This document shows, in pieces, positions 54,421 through 62,331 of a stretch of DNA of 64,000 nucleotides. The position numbers and the translations under genes are program-made. The stretch is from assembly GCA_023151255.1 (NCBI GenBank), contig JAKLJG010000002.1, forward strand, positions 1 to 64,000, given 5' to 3'. Each line of letters begins with the position of its first letter. The first letter of the stretch is position 1. The notes beneath the pieces were generated by a model. The model was not told the origin of the DNA. It saw nothing but the letters and a program-made list of their open reading frames with translations, and did no database searches. This stretch comes from Cyclobacteriaceae bacterium. Its GTDB lineage: Bacteria; Bacteroidota; Bacteroidia; Cytophagales; Cyclobacteriaceae.

Positions 54421-55692
54421 TTAGATGCCCATCGCCTGGCCAAGGTGTTGGGCAAACATAAAAACTTCTTCAAATGAGTTGTATAACGGCACCGGTGCAA
54501 CCCGTATCACATCCGGTTCGCGCCAGTCAGCCGAAATGCCGGATGCCACCAGTTTATCAAAAACTTTTCTGCCGCTTTTCTTCATCAGGATGGAAAGCTG
54601 ACACCCGCGTTCATCCGGATTTGACGGTGTAATGATTACGAATTGATTTTGGGATGGATCAAGTTGTTGCAATAAAAACTCCAGGTAGCCGGTAAGCAGT
54701 AAACTTTTTTTGCGTAGCCGTTTTATGCCGGCTTGCTGAAAAATTTCCAGCGAGGCCAGTTGGGGGGCTCCTGAAAGAACCGGAAAATTAGAGAGTTGCC
54801 AGCCGTCAACGCCCGGCATGGGCTTGAATCCTTTTCGCATTTTAAAACGCTCGGCTTCGTGGTGGCCCCACCATCCGGCAAAGCGGGGTAAAGAAAAATT
54901 GGTTGCGTGGCGTTCATGCACAAAGGTTCCGGCCACACCACCCGGCCCGGAGTTGAGGTATTTGTAACTGCACCACACGGCAAAATCAACATGATCATCG
55001 TGAAGCGACAATGGCACATTGCCAATAGCGTGGGCCAGATCAAAGCCGGCATAAGCTCCTGCCCGGTGTGCCGCTTCCGTAAGTTGGCGGATGTTAAAAA
55101 ACTGGCCCGTGTAATACTGAACACCGCCCAGCACTACAAGTGCAAGCCGGTTGGTATGTTCTGCAATGGTCTGCACGATATCTTCTGTACGCAGGGTGTA
55201 TTCGCCAGGGCGCGGTGTTAGTTCAATAATTGCATCATTTGGATTCAAGCCATGGTAACGCACCTGCGATTCAAACGCATACTGATCGGATGAGAAGGCG
55301 CCTCGTTCAACTATCAACTTAAACCGCTGGGAAGTGGGTTGATAGAAAGACACCATCATTAAATGAAGGTTAACCGTAAGCTGGTTCATGGCTGTTACCT
55401 CAATGGGTTTTGCGCCCACAAGTTTGGCCAGCGGCTTCTTAAAAAATTTGTGGTAGTACAGCCAGGGTCTTTTTGATTGAAGATGTCCTTCTACGCCTTG
55501 CGTTGCCCAATCCTGCAATTCTTCGTTGATGAACTTTTTTGTTGTGATGGGCTGGAGCCCCAATGAGTTGCCGGTAAAATAGATTACCGGTTTGCCGTTG
55601 TGTTTCGGTATCAGAAATTTTTTCCGGAATGTTTTCAGGGGGTCTTGCCGATCCAATTTTTTGGCAAAGGCGAGCGAGTTTTCAAATTTCAT
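54421..55692 (-). CDS. kynU: Kynureninase
   Basis: This 423-residue PLP enzyme cleaves 3-hydroxykynurenine to 3-hydroxyanthranilate and alanine. The cofactor Lys is in WCSYKYLNSGPGG, and the early block VIYFTGNSLGLQP and the ADWREPDVIRVAP region are typical of KynU. It lies between the GH172-family gene (15 bp) and kmo, so it supplies HaaO and uses the Kmo product. Confidence 0.95.
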   Translation of the reverse strand: MKFENSLAFAKKLDRQDPLKTFRKKFLIPKHNGKPVIYFTGNSLGLQPITTKKFINEELQDWATQGVEGHLQSKRPWLYYHKFFKKPLAKLVGAKPIEVTAMNQLTVNLHLMMVSFYQPTSQRFKLIVERGAFSSDQYAFESQVRYHGLNPNDAIIELTPRPGEYTLRTEDIVQTIAEHTNRLALVVLGGVQYYTGQFFNIRQLTEAAHRAGAYAGFDLAHAIGNVPLSLHDDHVDFAVWCSYKYLNSGPGGVAGTFVHERHATNFSLPRFAGWWGHHEAERFKMRKGFKPMPGVDGWQLSNFPVLSGAPQLASLEIFQQAGIKRLRKKSLLLTGYLEFLLQQLDPSQNQFVIITPSNPDERGCQLSILMKKSGRKVFDKLVASGISADWREPDVIRVAPVPLYNSFEEVFMFAQHLGQAMGI

Positions 55693-55707
55693 GCAGCAAA
55701 CGTCAGA

Positions 55708-56862
55708 TCAGTAAACATCAAGTTCATCGCGCGAGGGTAACTTGGGAAAGGGCTGGTGCGGTTCAGTTTGGTACCAGTATACCACCGAAGCAATATCATC
55801 TTGTAAGGGAAGATACCTGCCGTCTGATCGCCAGCCTAAAGCCTGTATCGTAACTTTCAAATCCTTTTCAAACCGGATGGGATCGGTAATATGCCAACGG
55901 TACATGCCAAACCGCTGCATTACTTTGTAGTGGCCATCACCCCGGATGATTTGATGCAATCCTGTATAGGGCCCGGTGTAGGCGGTGTAGTCGGTTACTT
56001 CAACCCCGTCAACCACTTTGCGTTTGGTATCCCAGTCGTACGAACCGCAGAAGTAATCTTCGGTGCCGGTGCCGCAAATGGTAGGGAACTCTTTATCGCC
56101 ATCCATGAAGAACTTTATCTCGCCCTCGCCCCACCAACCATTGTTATGTACTTCCCAGGCCATGTAGGTTCCAACGAAATGCCCTTTGCCTTTAATGTTA
56201 TCAACCAACACATAATCGGATTTATACGGAAGCCGGTTTACTCTTCGGAATTGGGCATGGAAGTACGCAGCATCGGCTGGTACTTCGGTAAGGATGTAAT
56301 CAATCTGGTAAAAGAGGGTCATCTCATTATCGCTGAGATTCTCCATCGTGATTTTGCATTTCTTACGGAAAGGCATTGGCCAATAACAATTAAATGCGCT
56401 GCCCGGGTTTACTGCCACTGCCAGTGAATTAAGGTGGGCATAGGTGCCCCAGCCCATGCCAAAAAAATCGCCTACCGGTACTTCAACGGAAGGATCGTTT
56501 TCGTCATCCCAGTAAAACCGGATGATGGCATGGCGCCAGTTGCCGGTGGGCGTCAGCCAGATGTGCTGGATGGAACCGGGCCCGGTAATTTCGGCCATTG
56601 TAAACGTAGTTTTTGATTTTATTTTAACGCTGGGGCTCACTTTCCAGCCTTGGCCTAAATCGCGCGAGGCGCGCGAGCCGGTGCCTTCGGTGGCCATGCC
56701 ACCCTTACCTTTTTCACCGGTAAAATTTTCGGGCGAGATGGACCGGCTCTTTGCATCGGACAAACGATAAAGTGTTGATAAGTCAGATTCAATGCCGCTG
56801 AATTTCTGTGCATGCGTATTTAATGCCAGGCATGCGAACAGAAAGGGGTATAATTTTTTCAT
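55708..56862 (-). CDS. GH172-family (DUF2961) exported glycosidase-like protein
   Basis: This 384-residue protein has a signal peptide (1-18, LALNTHAQ) and one DUF2961/GH172 domain. GH172 members characterised so far act on fructofuranosides and arabinofuranosides. The conserved blocks ITGPGSIQHIW, VPVGDFFG and GTGTEDYF are present, the last containing a candidate catalytic Glu. It is placed 6 bp after haaO and 15 bp before kynU, so it is inside a tryptophan-degradation operon, where a secreted carbohydrate enzyme is unexpected. Its substrate here is unknown. Confidence 0.88.
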   Translation of the reverse strand: MKKLYPFLFACLALNTHAQKFSGIESDLSTLYRLSDAKSRSISPENFTGEKGKGGMATEGTGSRASRDLGQGWKVSPSVKIKSKTTFTMAEITGPGSIQHIWLTPTGNWRHAIIRFYWDDENDPSVEVPVGDFFGMGWGTYAHLNSLAVAVNPGSAFNCYWPMPFRKKCKITMENLSDNEMTLFYQIDYILTEVPADAAYFHAQFRRVNRLPYKSDYVLVDNIKGKGHFVGTYMAWEVHNNGWWGEGEIKFFMDGDKEFPTICGTGTEDYFCGSYDWDTKRKVVDGVEVTDYTAYTGPYTGLHQIIRGDGHYKVMQRFGMYRWHITDPIRFEKDLKVTIQALGWRSDGRYLPLQDDIASVVYWYQTEPHQPFPKLPSRDELDVY

Positions 56863-56868
56863 GGGTGT

Positions 56869-57399
56869 TCAAACAAATCGTGCATCCGCTTCCATTACAG
56901 TACCGCACTTTTTACAGGTGCGCAAGTCCTTCGATCCGTAAAACTCGCGGAAGCGCGGCAGAAAATCTTTCTCGATGTTTTCGAGGTGAAAGCGGTACTC
57001 GTGCAACTTATTGTTGCAGTTGTCGCAATACCATTGCAGGCCGTCAAGAATATTTTCTTCGGGACGTTTGCACTCAATTACTAGTCCAACTGAGCCAGCC
57101 GGCCGTTCCGGGCGATGGGGTACGCGGGCAGGGAGTAAAAACATTTCACCTTCTTTTATCGGAATATCTACGGGTTTACCGTCTTCCTGTATGCGGACGT
57201 TGATGTTGCCTTCAAGCTGGTAGAAGAGTTCTTCGGTTTCGTTGAAGTGATAATCCTTGCGTGCGTTGGGCCCGCCCACAATCATCACAATGTAATCACC
57301 TGCATCGGCATAGAGGTTTTTGTTGCCTACGGGCGGCTTCAGCAAGTCGCGGTTTTCCTGAATCCACTGCTTTAAGTTGAATGGTCTGCGAATAGCCAT
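56869..57399 (-). CDS. haaO: 3-hydroxyanthranilate 3,4-dioxygenase
   Basis: This 176-residue cupin enzyme opens the ring of 3-hydroxyanthranilate to give 2-amino-3-carboxymuconate semialdehyde. The catalytic iron ligands appear as H51 and E57 (DYHFNETEELFYQ) and H95 (VPHRP). The C-terminal rubredoxin-like site is complete: C125, C128, C162 and C165. That second iron site is a feature of the bacterial form. It is the first gene of the minus-strand operon haaO-GH172-kynU-kmo. Confidence 0.96.
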   Translation of the reverse strand: MAIRRPFNLKQWIQENRDLLKPPVGNKNLYADAGDYIVMIVGGPNARKDYHFNETEELFYQLEGNINVRIQEDGKPVDIPIKEGEMFLLPARVPHRPERPAGSVGLVIECKRPEENILDGLQWYCDNCNNKLHEYRFHLENIEKDFLPRFREFYGSKDLRTCKKCGTVMEADARFV

Positions 57400-57523
57400 G
57401 GTTTTATGGTTTAATTGAAGTTTGCTAATTTAACCCTGATGATAGCCGCCTGCAAATGGTTTGATAAGAAAGGTGGTTGCATCCTTTTAACCCGTCAAAC
57501 TAGCATATTAATCTTAAGCCTGC

Positions 57524-58309
57524 ATGAATCTTGATTTAACCGGAAAGCATGCGATTGTGTGCGGAAGTACACAGGGGATCGGCAAAGCTACAGCTATTGA
57601 ACTGGCCTTGCTTGGTGCTTCGGTTACCCTGATTGCCCGCGATGAGCAAAAGCTGAAACACGTGTGGGGTGAGCTGCATCACTCCGGCCACCAGTTTCAC
57701 CATCACCTGGCAGTTGATTTCAATCATTCTGAAGAGGTAAAGAATAAAATCGGTGAGTACATGCAAAAGCACACGGTGCACATTCTCGTTAATAATACGG
57801 GAGGCCCGCCCGGAGGAGCTGCCATTGATGCGAAGCCCGAGGAGTTTTTGTCAGCATTTAATAACCATCTTATCTGTAATCAAATTATAACGCAGGCGGT
57901 GGTGCCATCTATGAAACGAGAAAAGTACGGGCGCGTCATCAACATTATTTCCACTTCGGTAAAAATTCCGATTCGCGGGCTGGGCGTTTCCAACACCATC
58001 CGCGGAGCGGTGGCCAACTGGGCAAAAACACTTTCGGTAGAACTCGCGCCTTACGGAATTACCGTAAACAATGTTTTACCGGGTGCAACGCAAACAAGCC
58101 GGTTAGATTGGCTGATTAAATCGAAAGCAGAAAAATCGGGACGTTCAGAAGACGACATCCGGAAAGAAATGACATCAGAAATTCCTGCCGGAAGAATTGG
58201 CCAGGCCAGCGAGGTGGCTGCCGCCATTGCTTTTCTTGCTTCGCCTGCAGCTGGTTATATTAATGGTATTAACCTGCCGGTTGATGGCGGAAGAACCGGT
58301 AGTTTGTAA
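57524..58309 (+). CDS. SDR-family protein lacking the catalytic Tyr and Lys
   Basis: This 261-residue protein has the classical short-chain dehydrogenase fold: cofactor motif CGSTQGIGKA (residues 13-22), NNTGGPPGG in place of NNAG, and the C-terminal INLPVDGGR. The catalytic Ser is S143, but the YxxxK motif reads S156-N-T-I-R160. Members of this SDR subgroup are often annotated as oxidoreductases although their chemistry is unproven. It is divergent from haaO across 124 bp and is followed after 9 bp by an OmpA-family gene. A link to kynurenine breakdown is suggested only by position. Confidence 0.85.
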   Translation: MNLDLTGKHAIVCGSTQGIGKATAIELALLGASVTLIARDEQKLKHVWGELHHSGHQFHHHLAVDFNHSEEVKNKIGEYMQKHTVHILVNNTGGPPGGAAIDAKPEEFLSAFNNHLICNQIITQAVVPSMKREKYGRVINIISTSVKIPIRGLGVSNTIRGAVANWAKTLSVELAPYGITVNNVLPGATQTSRLDWLIKSKAEKSGRSEDDIRKEMTSEIPAGRIGQASEVAAAIAFLASPAAGYINGINLPVDGGRTGSL

Positions 58310-58318
58310 AGCACTCCC

Positions 58319-60403
58319 ATGAGCCTTACTAAAACCAGTGTTGCCTTTATTTTGTTGCTATGCGCAAGCACTACGTATGGTCAACAGAAAATTATTATAA
58401 CCGAAAATTTTTCTTCAAATCACCGGGGCTGGTATACGTATGCCGGCAACGGAAATTCAATTTTGGTTAAAGAGGGTGTTTACGAATTTGATACGCCCGA
58501 AGGAGGCTGGATCTCCTATATCTTCCCGGCTATCTTTCACGATAAGGATTTCTATGCCGAAGCTGAGTTCACGCAGGTAAATGGTAATGATAACAACGGG
58601 TTCGGTTTTATCTGGGGATATGATGCCAACAGCAAACAACTTAACAATTTTGTCGTCTCCCTTAACGGCTACACCAAAGTGTGGGCATCGGACGAAACCC
58701 GTGCAGATGCGAAAGACTGGAAAAAAATTGACGGCATAAACGGCATGGGCAAAGCCAACCGGTTGCGTATGGAGCAACGAAGTGGTCAGTTAACCTTTTA
58801 TGTAAACGGCAAGGAGGTATTCCGCATGAAATCGTTGCCCTGGTATGGTAAAGGCTTCGGGTTTGTTACTTATACCAAAATGAAGATGACCGTTGACAAT
58901 TTTGTGCTGGCCGGACATACCCGGATTAACCTGCCGGACAAACTTACCACAGGATTAATGAAAGAAAACCTGGGCCCGGAGGTGAATACTCGCTACAATG
59001 AAGTTACGCCCAATATTACGGTGGATGGAAAGATGATTTTGTTCACCCGTAAAAACAGCCCGGAGAACCTGGGCGGAACAGACGATGCCTCCGATGTGTG
59101 GTACAGCACATCAGCCGATGGCGTTACATGGAGCAAGAGCAAAAACATGCAATCGCCCGTCAATTCAGATAAAGTGAACAACATCACGGCCATTGGGCAG
59201 GACAACAACACCATTTTGCTGGCTACCGGCAACGATTTTGAGTTGTTTGAGCGCACCACCAACAGTTGGCGGAGCAAAGGCACGCTGGGTGTGTACTACG
59301 AAAATGAGCACCGTTATTTCGAGGCGACTCAATCGGCTGATGGAAAAGCGATTTTGTTTACCGCCAAAAACAAAAAGAGCCTGTTTTATAAAGACAACCT
59401 TGAAGAGAAGGACATTTTTGTAACACTGAAAAATGCTCAGGGCAAGTGGAGTGAACCGGTTAACCTGGGTGCCTCCATTAATACCAGCGGCAACGAGGCC
59501 TCACCATTTCTGGCGGCCGATGGAAAGACGTTGTACTTTGCTTCGGATGGCCACCCGGGCTATGGCGATATGGATATATTTATGAGCAAACGCCTCGATG
59601 ACAGTTGGACCCGCTGGAGTACACCCGTAAACCTGGGGCCCGAAATCAATTCGTTTGGGTTTGATGCGTACTACACGTTGCCGGCATCAGGCGATTATGC
59701 GTACATGTGCACCAATGCCGGTGGGTTTGGCGAATCGGATATCGTGCGCATCAAACTACCGGAAGTCATCCGCCCTGATCCGGTGGTACTGGTGGTCGGG
59801 AAGGTACTCAACGCAAAAACAAAAAAACCGGTGGAAGCCGGCATTGTGTTTGAAAACCTGGTAACCCGCAAAGAAACCGGAGAGGCCATCTCCGATCCGG
59901 CAACCGGTGATTACCGGGTGGCGCTTCCCTATGGCGTTAACTACGGATTGCACGCAAAGGCAAAAGGATACCTGTCGGTAAACGAAAACCTGGAGCTGGT
60001 GAATGTGCGCACCTATACCGAAATGCAGAAGGACTTGTACCTGGTACCCATTGAAATCGGTGAAGCCATTCAGTTAAACAACGTGTTCTTCGAACAGGGC
60101 CGCCCGCTGCTCAAACCCGAATCGTACCCCGAACTCGACAGGCTGGTGCAGATTTTAAAAGATAATCCTACCATGGAAATTGAACTGAGCGGGCATACCG
60201 ACAATGTGGGCAACCCGAATGCATTACTTACTCTTTCACAGGAGCGGGTAACTACCGTAAAAAATTACCTGGTAAAAAACGGCATTCACGGTTCACGCAT
60301 TACCGGCAAAGGCTATGGCGCTTCGCAGCCGCTGGTGAAGAACGATACCGAAGAGCACCGCAGAATGAACCGGAGGGTGGAGTTTAAGATTACGAAAAAG
60401 TGA
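58319..60403 (+). CDS. OmpA-family outer-membrane protein with PD40 repeats
   Basis: This 694-residue protein has a signal peptide (1-22, STTYGQ). A lectin/laminin-G-like N-terminal domain (about 25-205) comes next, then WD40-like PD40 repeats (about 220-480; LAADGKTLYFASDGHPGYGDMDIF), then a carboxypeptidase-regulatory-like domain (about 490-575). A C-terminal OmpA peptidoglycan-binding domain ends it (about 585-694; LSGHTDNVGNPNALLTLSQ, RMNRRVEFKI). Such proteins tie the outer membrane to the cell wall; the T9SS component PorE and gliding proteins have similar layouts. It is probably co-transcribed with the SDR gene. Confidence 0.9.
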   Translation: MSLTKTSVAFILLLCASTTYGQQKIIITENFSSNHRGWYTYAGNGNSILVKEGVYEFDTPEGGWISYIFPAIFHDKDFYAEAEFTQVNGNDNNGFGFIWGYDANSKQLNNFVVSLNGYTKVWASDETRADAKDWKKIDGINGMGKANRLRMEQRSGQLTFYVNGKEVFRMKSLPWYGKGFGFVTYTKMKMTVDNFVLAGHTRINLPDKLTTGLMKENLGPEVNTRYNEVTPNITVDGKMILFTRKNSPENLGGTDDASDVWYSTSADGVTWSKSKNMQSPVNSDKVNNITAIGQDNNTILLATGNDFELFERTTNSWRSKGTLGVYYENEHRYFEATQSADGKAILFTAKNKKSLFYKDNLEEKDIFVTLKNAQGKWSEPVNLGASINTSGNEASPFLAADGKTLYFASDGHPGYGDMDIFMSKRLDDSWTRWSTPVNLGPEINSFGFDAYYTLPASGDYAYMCTNAGGFGESDIVRIKLPEVIRPDPVVLVVGKVLNAKTKKPVEAGIVFENLVTRKETGEAISDPATGDYRVALPYGVNYGLHAKAKGYLSVNENLELVNVRTYTEMQKDLYLVPIEIGEAIQLNNVFFEQGRPLLKPESYPELDRLVQILKDNPTMEIELSGHTDNVGNPNALLTLSQERVTTVKNYLVKNGIHGSRITGKGYGASQPLVKNDTEEHRRMNRRVEFKITKK

Positions 60404-60404
60404 A

Positions 60405-60412
60405 TACTTTTG
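60405..60412 (+). promoter_or_regulatory. Promoter -7 box (TACTTTTG) before the antitoxin gene
   Basis: TACTTTTG lies just after the OmpA stop, and its final G is 5 nt from the A of the antitoxin ATG. It would let the toxin-antitoxin pair be transcribed on its own with almost no leader. No -33 TTG is obvious. Confidence 0.45.
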
Positions 60413-60416
60413 GAGA

Positions 60417-60617
60417 ATGGTAGCTGAACTTAAAAAGGTACTGAAGCAAGTTGAAAACCTGCCGCGTAAAAGGCAGCGTGAACTGGCGACTTTGATTTTG
60501 GATGAGATTAAGTGGGATAAGACTTTTGGGGATACACAAGGTGAATTAGAACAACTGGCCGCAGAAGCGGTTGGTGAGTATAAAGCCCGAAAAACAAAGC
60601 CTTTAAAAATTGGTTAA
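60417..60617 (+). CDS. Type II antitoxin, small helical
   Basis: This 66-residue acidic-and-basic helical protein (LKKVLKQVENLPRKRQRELATLILDEI) sits directly before a RelE/ParE-type toxin, and the toxin's GTG follows its stop codon without a gap. Size, order and coupling match type II antitoxins, although the DNA-binding fold cannot be assigned. It lies 13 bp after the OmpA gene. Confidence 0.75.
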   Translation: MVAELKKVLKQVENLPRKRQRELATLILDEIKWDKTFGDTQGELEQLAAEAVGEYKARKTKPLKIG

Positions 60618-60887
60618 GTGCGCTCTGTCACTACTGAAAGATTTCGTAAAGCGTATGAAAACTTACCTTCCACTGTCAAGTTAAAAGCAAGGGAGGCTTA
60701 TAAGCGATGGATTAGGAACCCATACCACCCTTCGCTGAATTTCAAACAGATTCATAAAACCAAATCGATATACGCTGTCAGGGTAGGGAATTCTTATCGC
60801 GCTTTGGGTGTAAAAAACAAGCATACCATGATATGGTTTTGGATTGGTTCTCACGAAGAATACAACAACCTCACTAGTCAACTGTAA
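60618..60887 (+). CDS. RelE/ParE-family toxin
   Basis: This 89-residue basic protein begins with GTG immediately after the antitoxin stop. The pattern YAVRVGNSYRALGV, then MIWFWIGSHEEYNNL, is typical of the RelE/ParE superfamily, whose RelE members cut mRNA on the ribosome and whose ParE members block DNA gyrase. The C-terminal SHEEYNNL resembles mRNA-interferase relatives. The aldehyde dehydrogenase ATG is 1 bp past its stop, so the pair is inserted tightly between two other genes. Confidence 0.85.
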   Translation: MRSVTTERFRKAYENLPSTVKLKAREAYKRWIRNPYHPSLNFKQIHKTKSIYAVRVGNSYRALGVKNKHTMIWFWIGSHEEYNNLTSQL

Positions 60888-60888
60888 C

Positions 60889-62331
60889 ATGCAAAAAATT
60901 CTGAATTACATTAATGGCGAGTTGGTTGAACCGGTCTCCGGTAAATACCTTGACAACTATAACCCGGCCGAGGGCAAGGTGTACAGCCTGGTACCTGATT
61001 CAGCTACAGCAGATGTAAATAATGCCGTTGAAGCAGCACAGCAATCGTTCGAAGCCTGGGCCACCATGCCCGTTGAAAAGCGCTCGGCCACTCTGCAGAA
61101 AATTGCCGATTTGATTGACCGCGACCTGGATAAACTGGCGCTGGCCGAAAGTATTGATCAGGGCAAGCCGGTTAAACTGGCCAAAGCCGTGGACATTCCG
61201 CGCGCGTCATCCAATATGCGCTTCTTTGCCACGGGCGCCATTCATTTTGCTTCCGAAGCGCATGTTACCGGAAACGAAGCCGTAAACTACACGTTGCGCA
61301 CGCCCGTTGGTGTGGCCGGATGTATTTCGCCATGGAACCTGCCGTTGTACCTGTTTACCTGGAAAATTGCACCGGCCCTGGCGGCAGGCTGCACGGTAGT
61401 GGCCAAACCTTCGGAACTTACCCCGATGACAGCTTATTTATTCTCGCAACTTTGCATGGAGGCCGGTTTGCCGAAAGGCGTACTCAACATTGTGCATGGC
61501 CTTGGTCCCAAAGCCGGGCAGGCTATTATTGAGCATCCGGGTGTTCCGGCTATTTCGTTTACGGGTGGAACAGTTACCGGTAAAAAGATTGCTGCAACGG
61601 CCGCGCCCATGTTTAAAAAGCTTTCGCTGGAACTGGGCGGAAAAAATCCCAATATTGTTTTTGCCGATTGCAGTTTCGAACAGGCTGTGCGCACGTCTGT
61701 TCAGTCGTCCTTCTTCAACCAGGGCGAGATTTGTTTGTGCGGCTCCCGCATTTTTGTTGAACGCAGTTTGTACGATAGGTTCGTTACGGAATTTGTGAAG
61801 CTGACCCAAGAATTGGTGGTGGGCGATCCGCTGGAAGAAATGACACGAGTAGGCGCGCTTGTTTCAGAGGCACACATGAACAAGGTGCTTTCGTACATTG
61901 AACTGGCAAAAGAAGAAGGCGGAAAAATTGTAACCGGAGGAAAACAGGTAAAACTCAGTGGTCACTGTGCCAACGGATACTTTGTTGAACCTACAGTGAT
62001 TACCGGGTTGAATGAACAATGCCGCACCAACCAGGAAGAAATTTTCGGACCGATAGTTACCATTATGCCGTTCAATACCGAGGATGAAGTTATAGGATAT
62101 GCCAACAGCACACCCTATGGGTTATCGGCCACCCTCTGGACGGAAAACCTGACACAGGCCCACCGCGTGGCAGCACGGGTAAAAAGCGGCATCATCTGGA
62201 TAAACTGCTGGCTCTTCCGCGACCTGCGTACGCCCTTTGGCGGCATGAAGCAAAGCGGGGTAGGGCGCGAGGGCGGCTGGGAAGCACTGCGCTTTTTTAC
62301 CGAGGCGAAGAATGTGTGTATTAAGCTATAA
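60889..62331 (+). CDS. 2-aminomuconate-semialdehyde dehydrogenase homologue (ALDH8A1-like)
   Basis: This protein has 480 residues from the ATG at 60889; the longer frame would overlap the toxin gene. It is an aldehyde dehydrogenase with the general-base Glu in LELGGKNPN and the nucleophilic Cys in FNQGEICLCGSR. From memory it matches human ALDH8A1 over long stretches (PVGVAGCISPWNLPLYLFTW, IIWINCWLFRDLRTPFGGMK), the enzyme that oxidises 2-aminomuconate semialdehyde. That step lies two reactions after HaaO, and kynurenine genes are 3.5 kb away, so the role is well supported. ACMS decarboxylase and 2-aminomuconate deaminase are not in the window. Its end overlaps the converging ATPase gene by 11 bp. 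Confidence 0.9.
   Translation: MQKILNYINGELVEPVSGKYLDNYNPAEGKVYSLVPDSATADVNNAVEAAQQSFEAWATMPVEKRSATLQKIADLIDRDLDKLALAESIDQGKPVKLAKAVDIPRASSNMRFFATGAIHFASEAHVTGNEAVNYTLRTPVGVAGCISPWNLPLYLFTWKIAPALAAGCTVVAKPSELTPMTAYLFSQLCMEAGLPKGVLNIVHGLGPKAGQAIIEHPGVPAISFTGGTVTGKKIAATAAPMFKKLSLELGGKNPNIVFADCSFEQAVRTSVQSSFFNQGEICLCGSRIFVERSLYDRFVTEFVKLTQELVVGDPLEEMTRVGALVSEAHMNKVLSYIELAKEEGGKIVTGGKQVKLSGHCANGYFVEPTVITGLNEQCRTNQEEIFGPIVTIMPFNTEDEVIGYANSTPYGLSATLWTENLTQAHRVAARVKSGIIWINCWLFRDLRTPFGGMKQSGVGREGGWEALRFFTEAKNVCIKL

Noticed and set aside
60844-60888. Upstream start for the aldehyde dehydrogenase inside the toxin gene
   Set aside because: The family N-terminus fits the ATG at 60889, and the extension only reads the toxin's 3' end in another frame.
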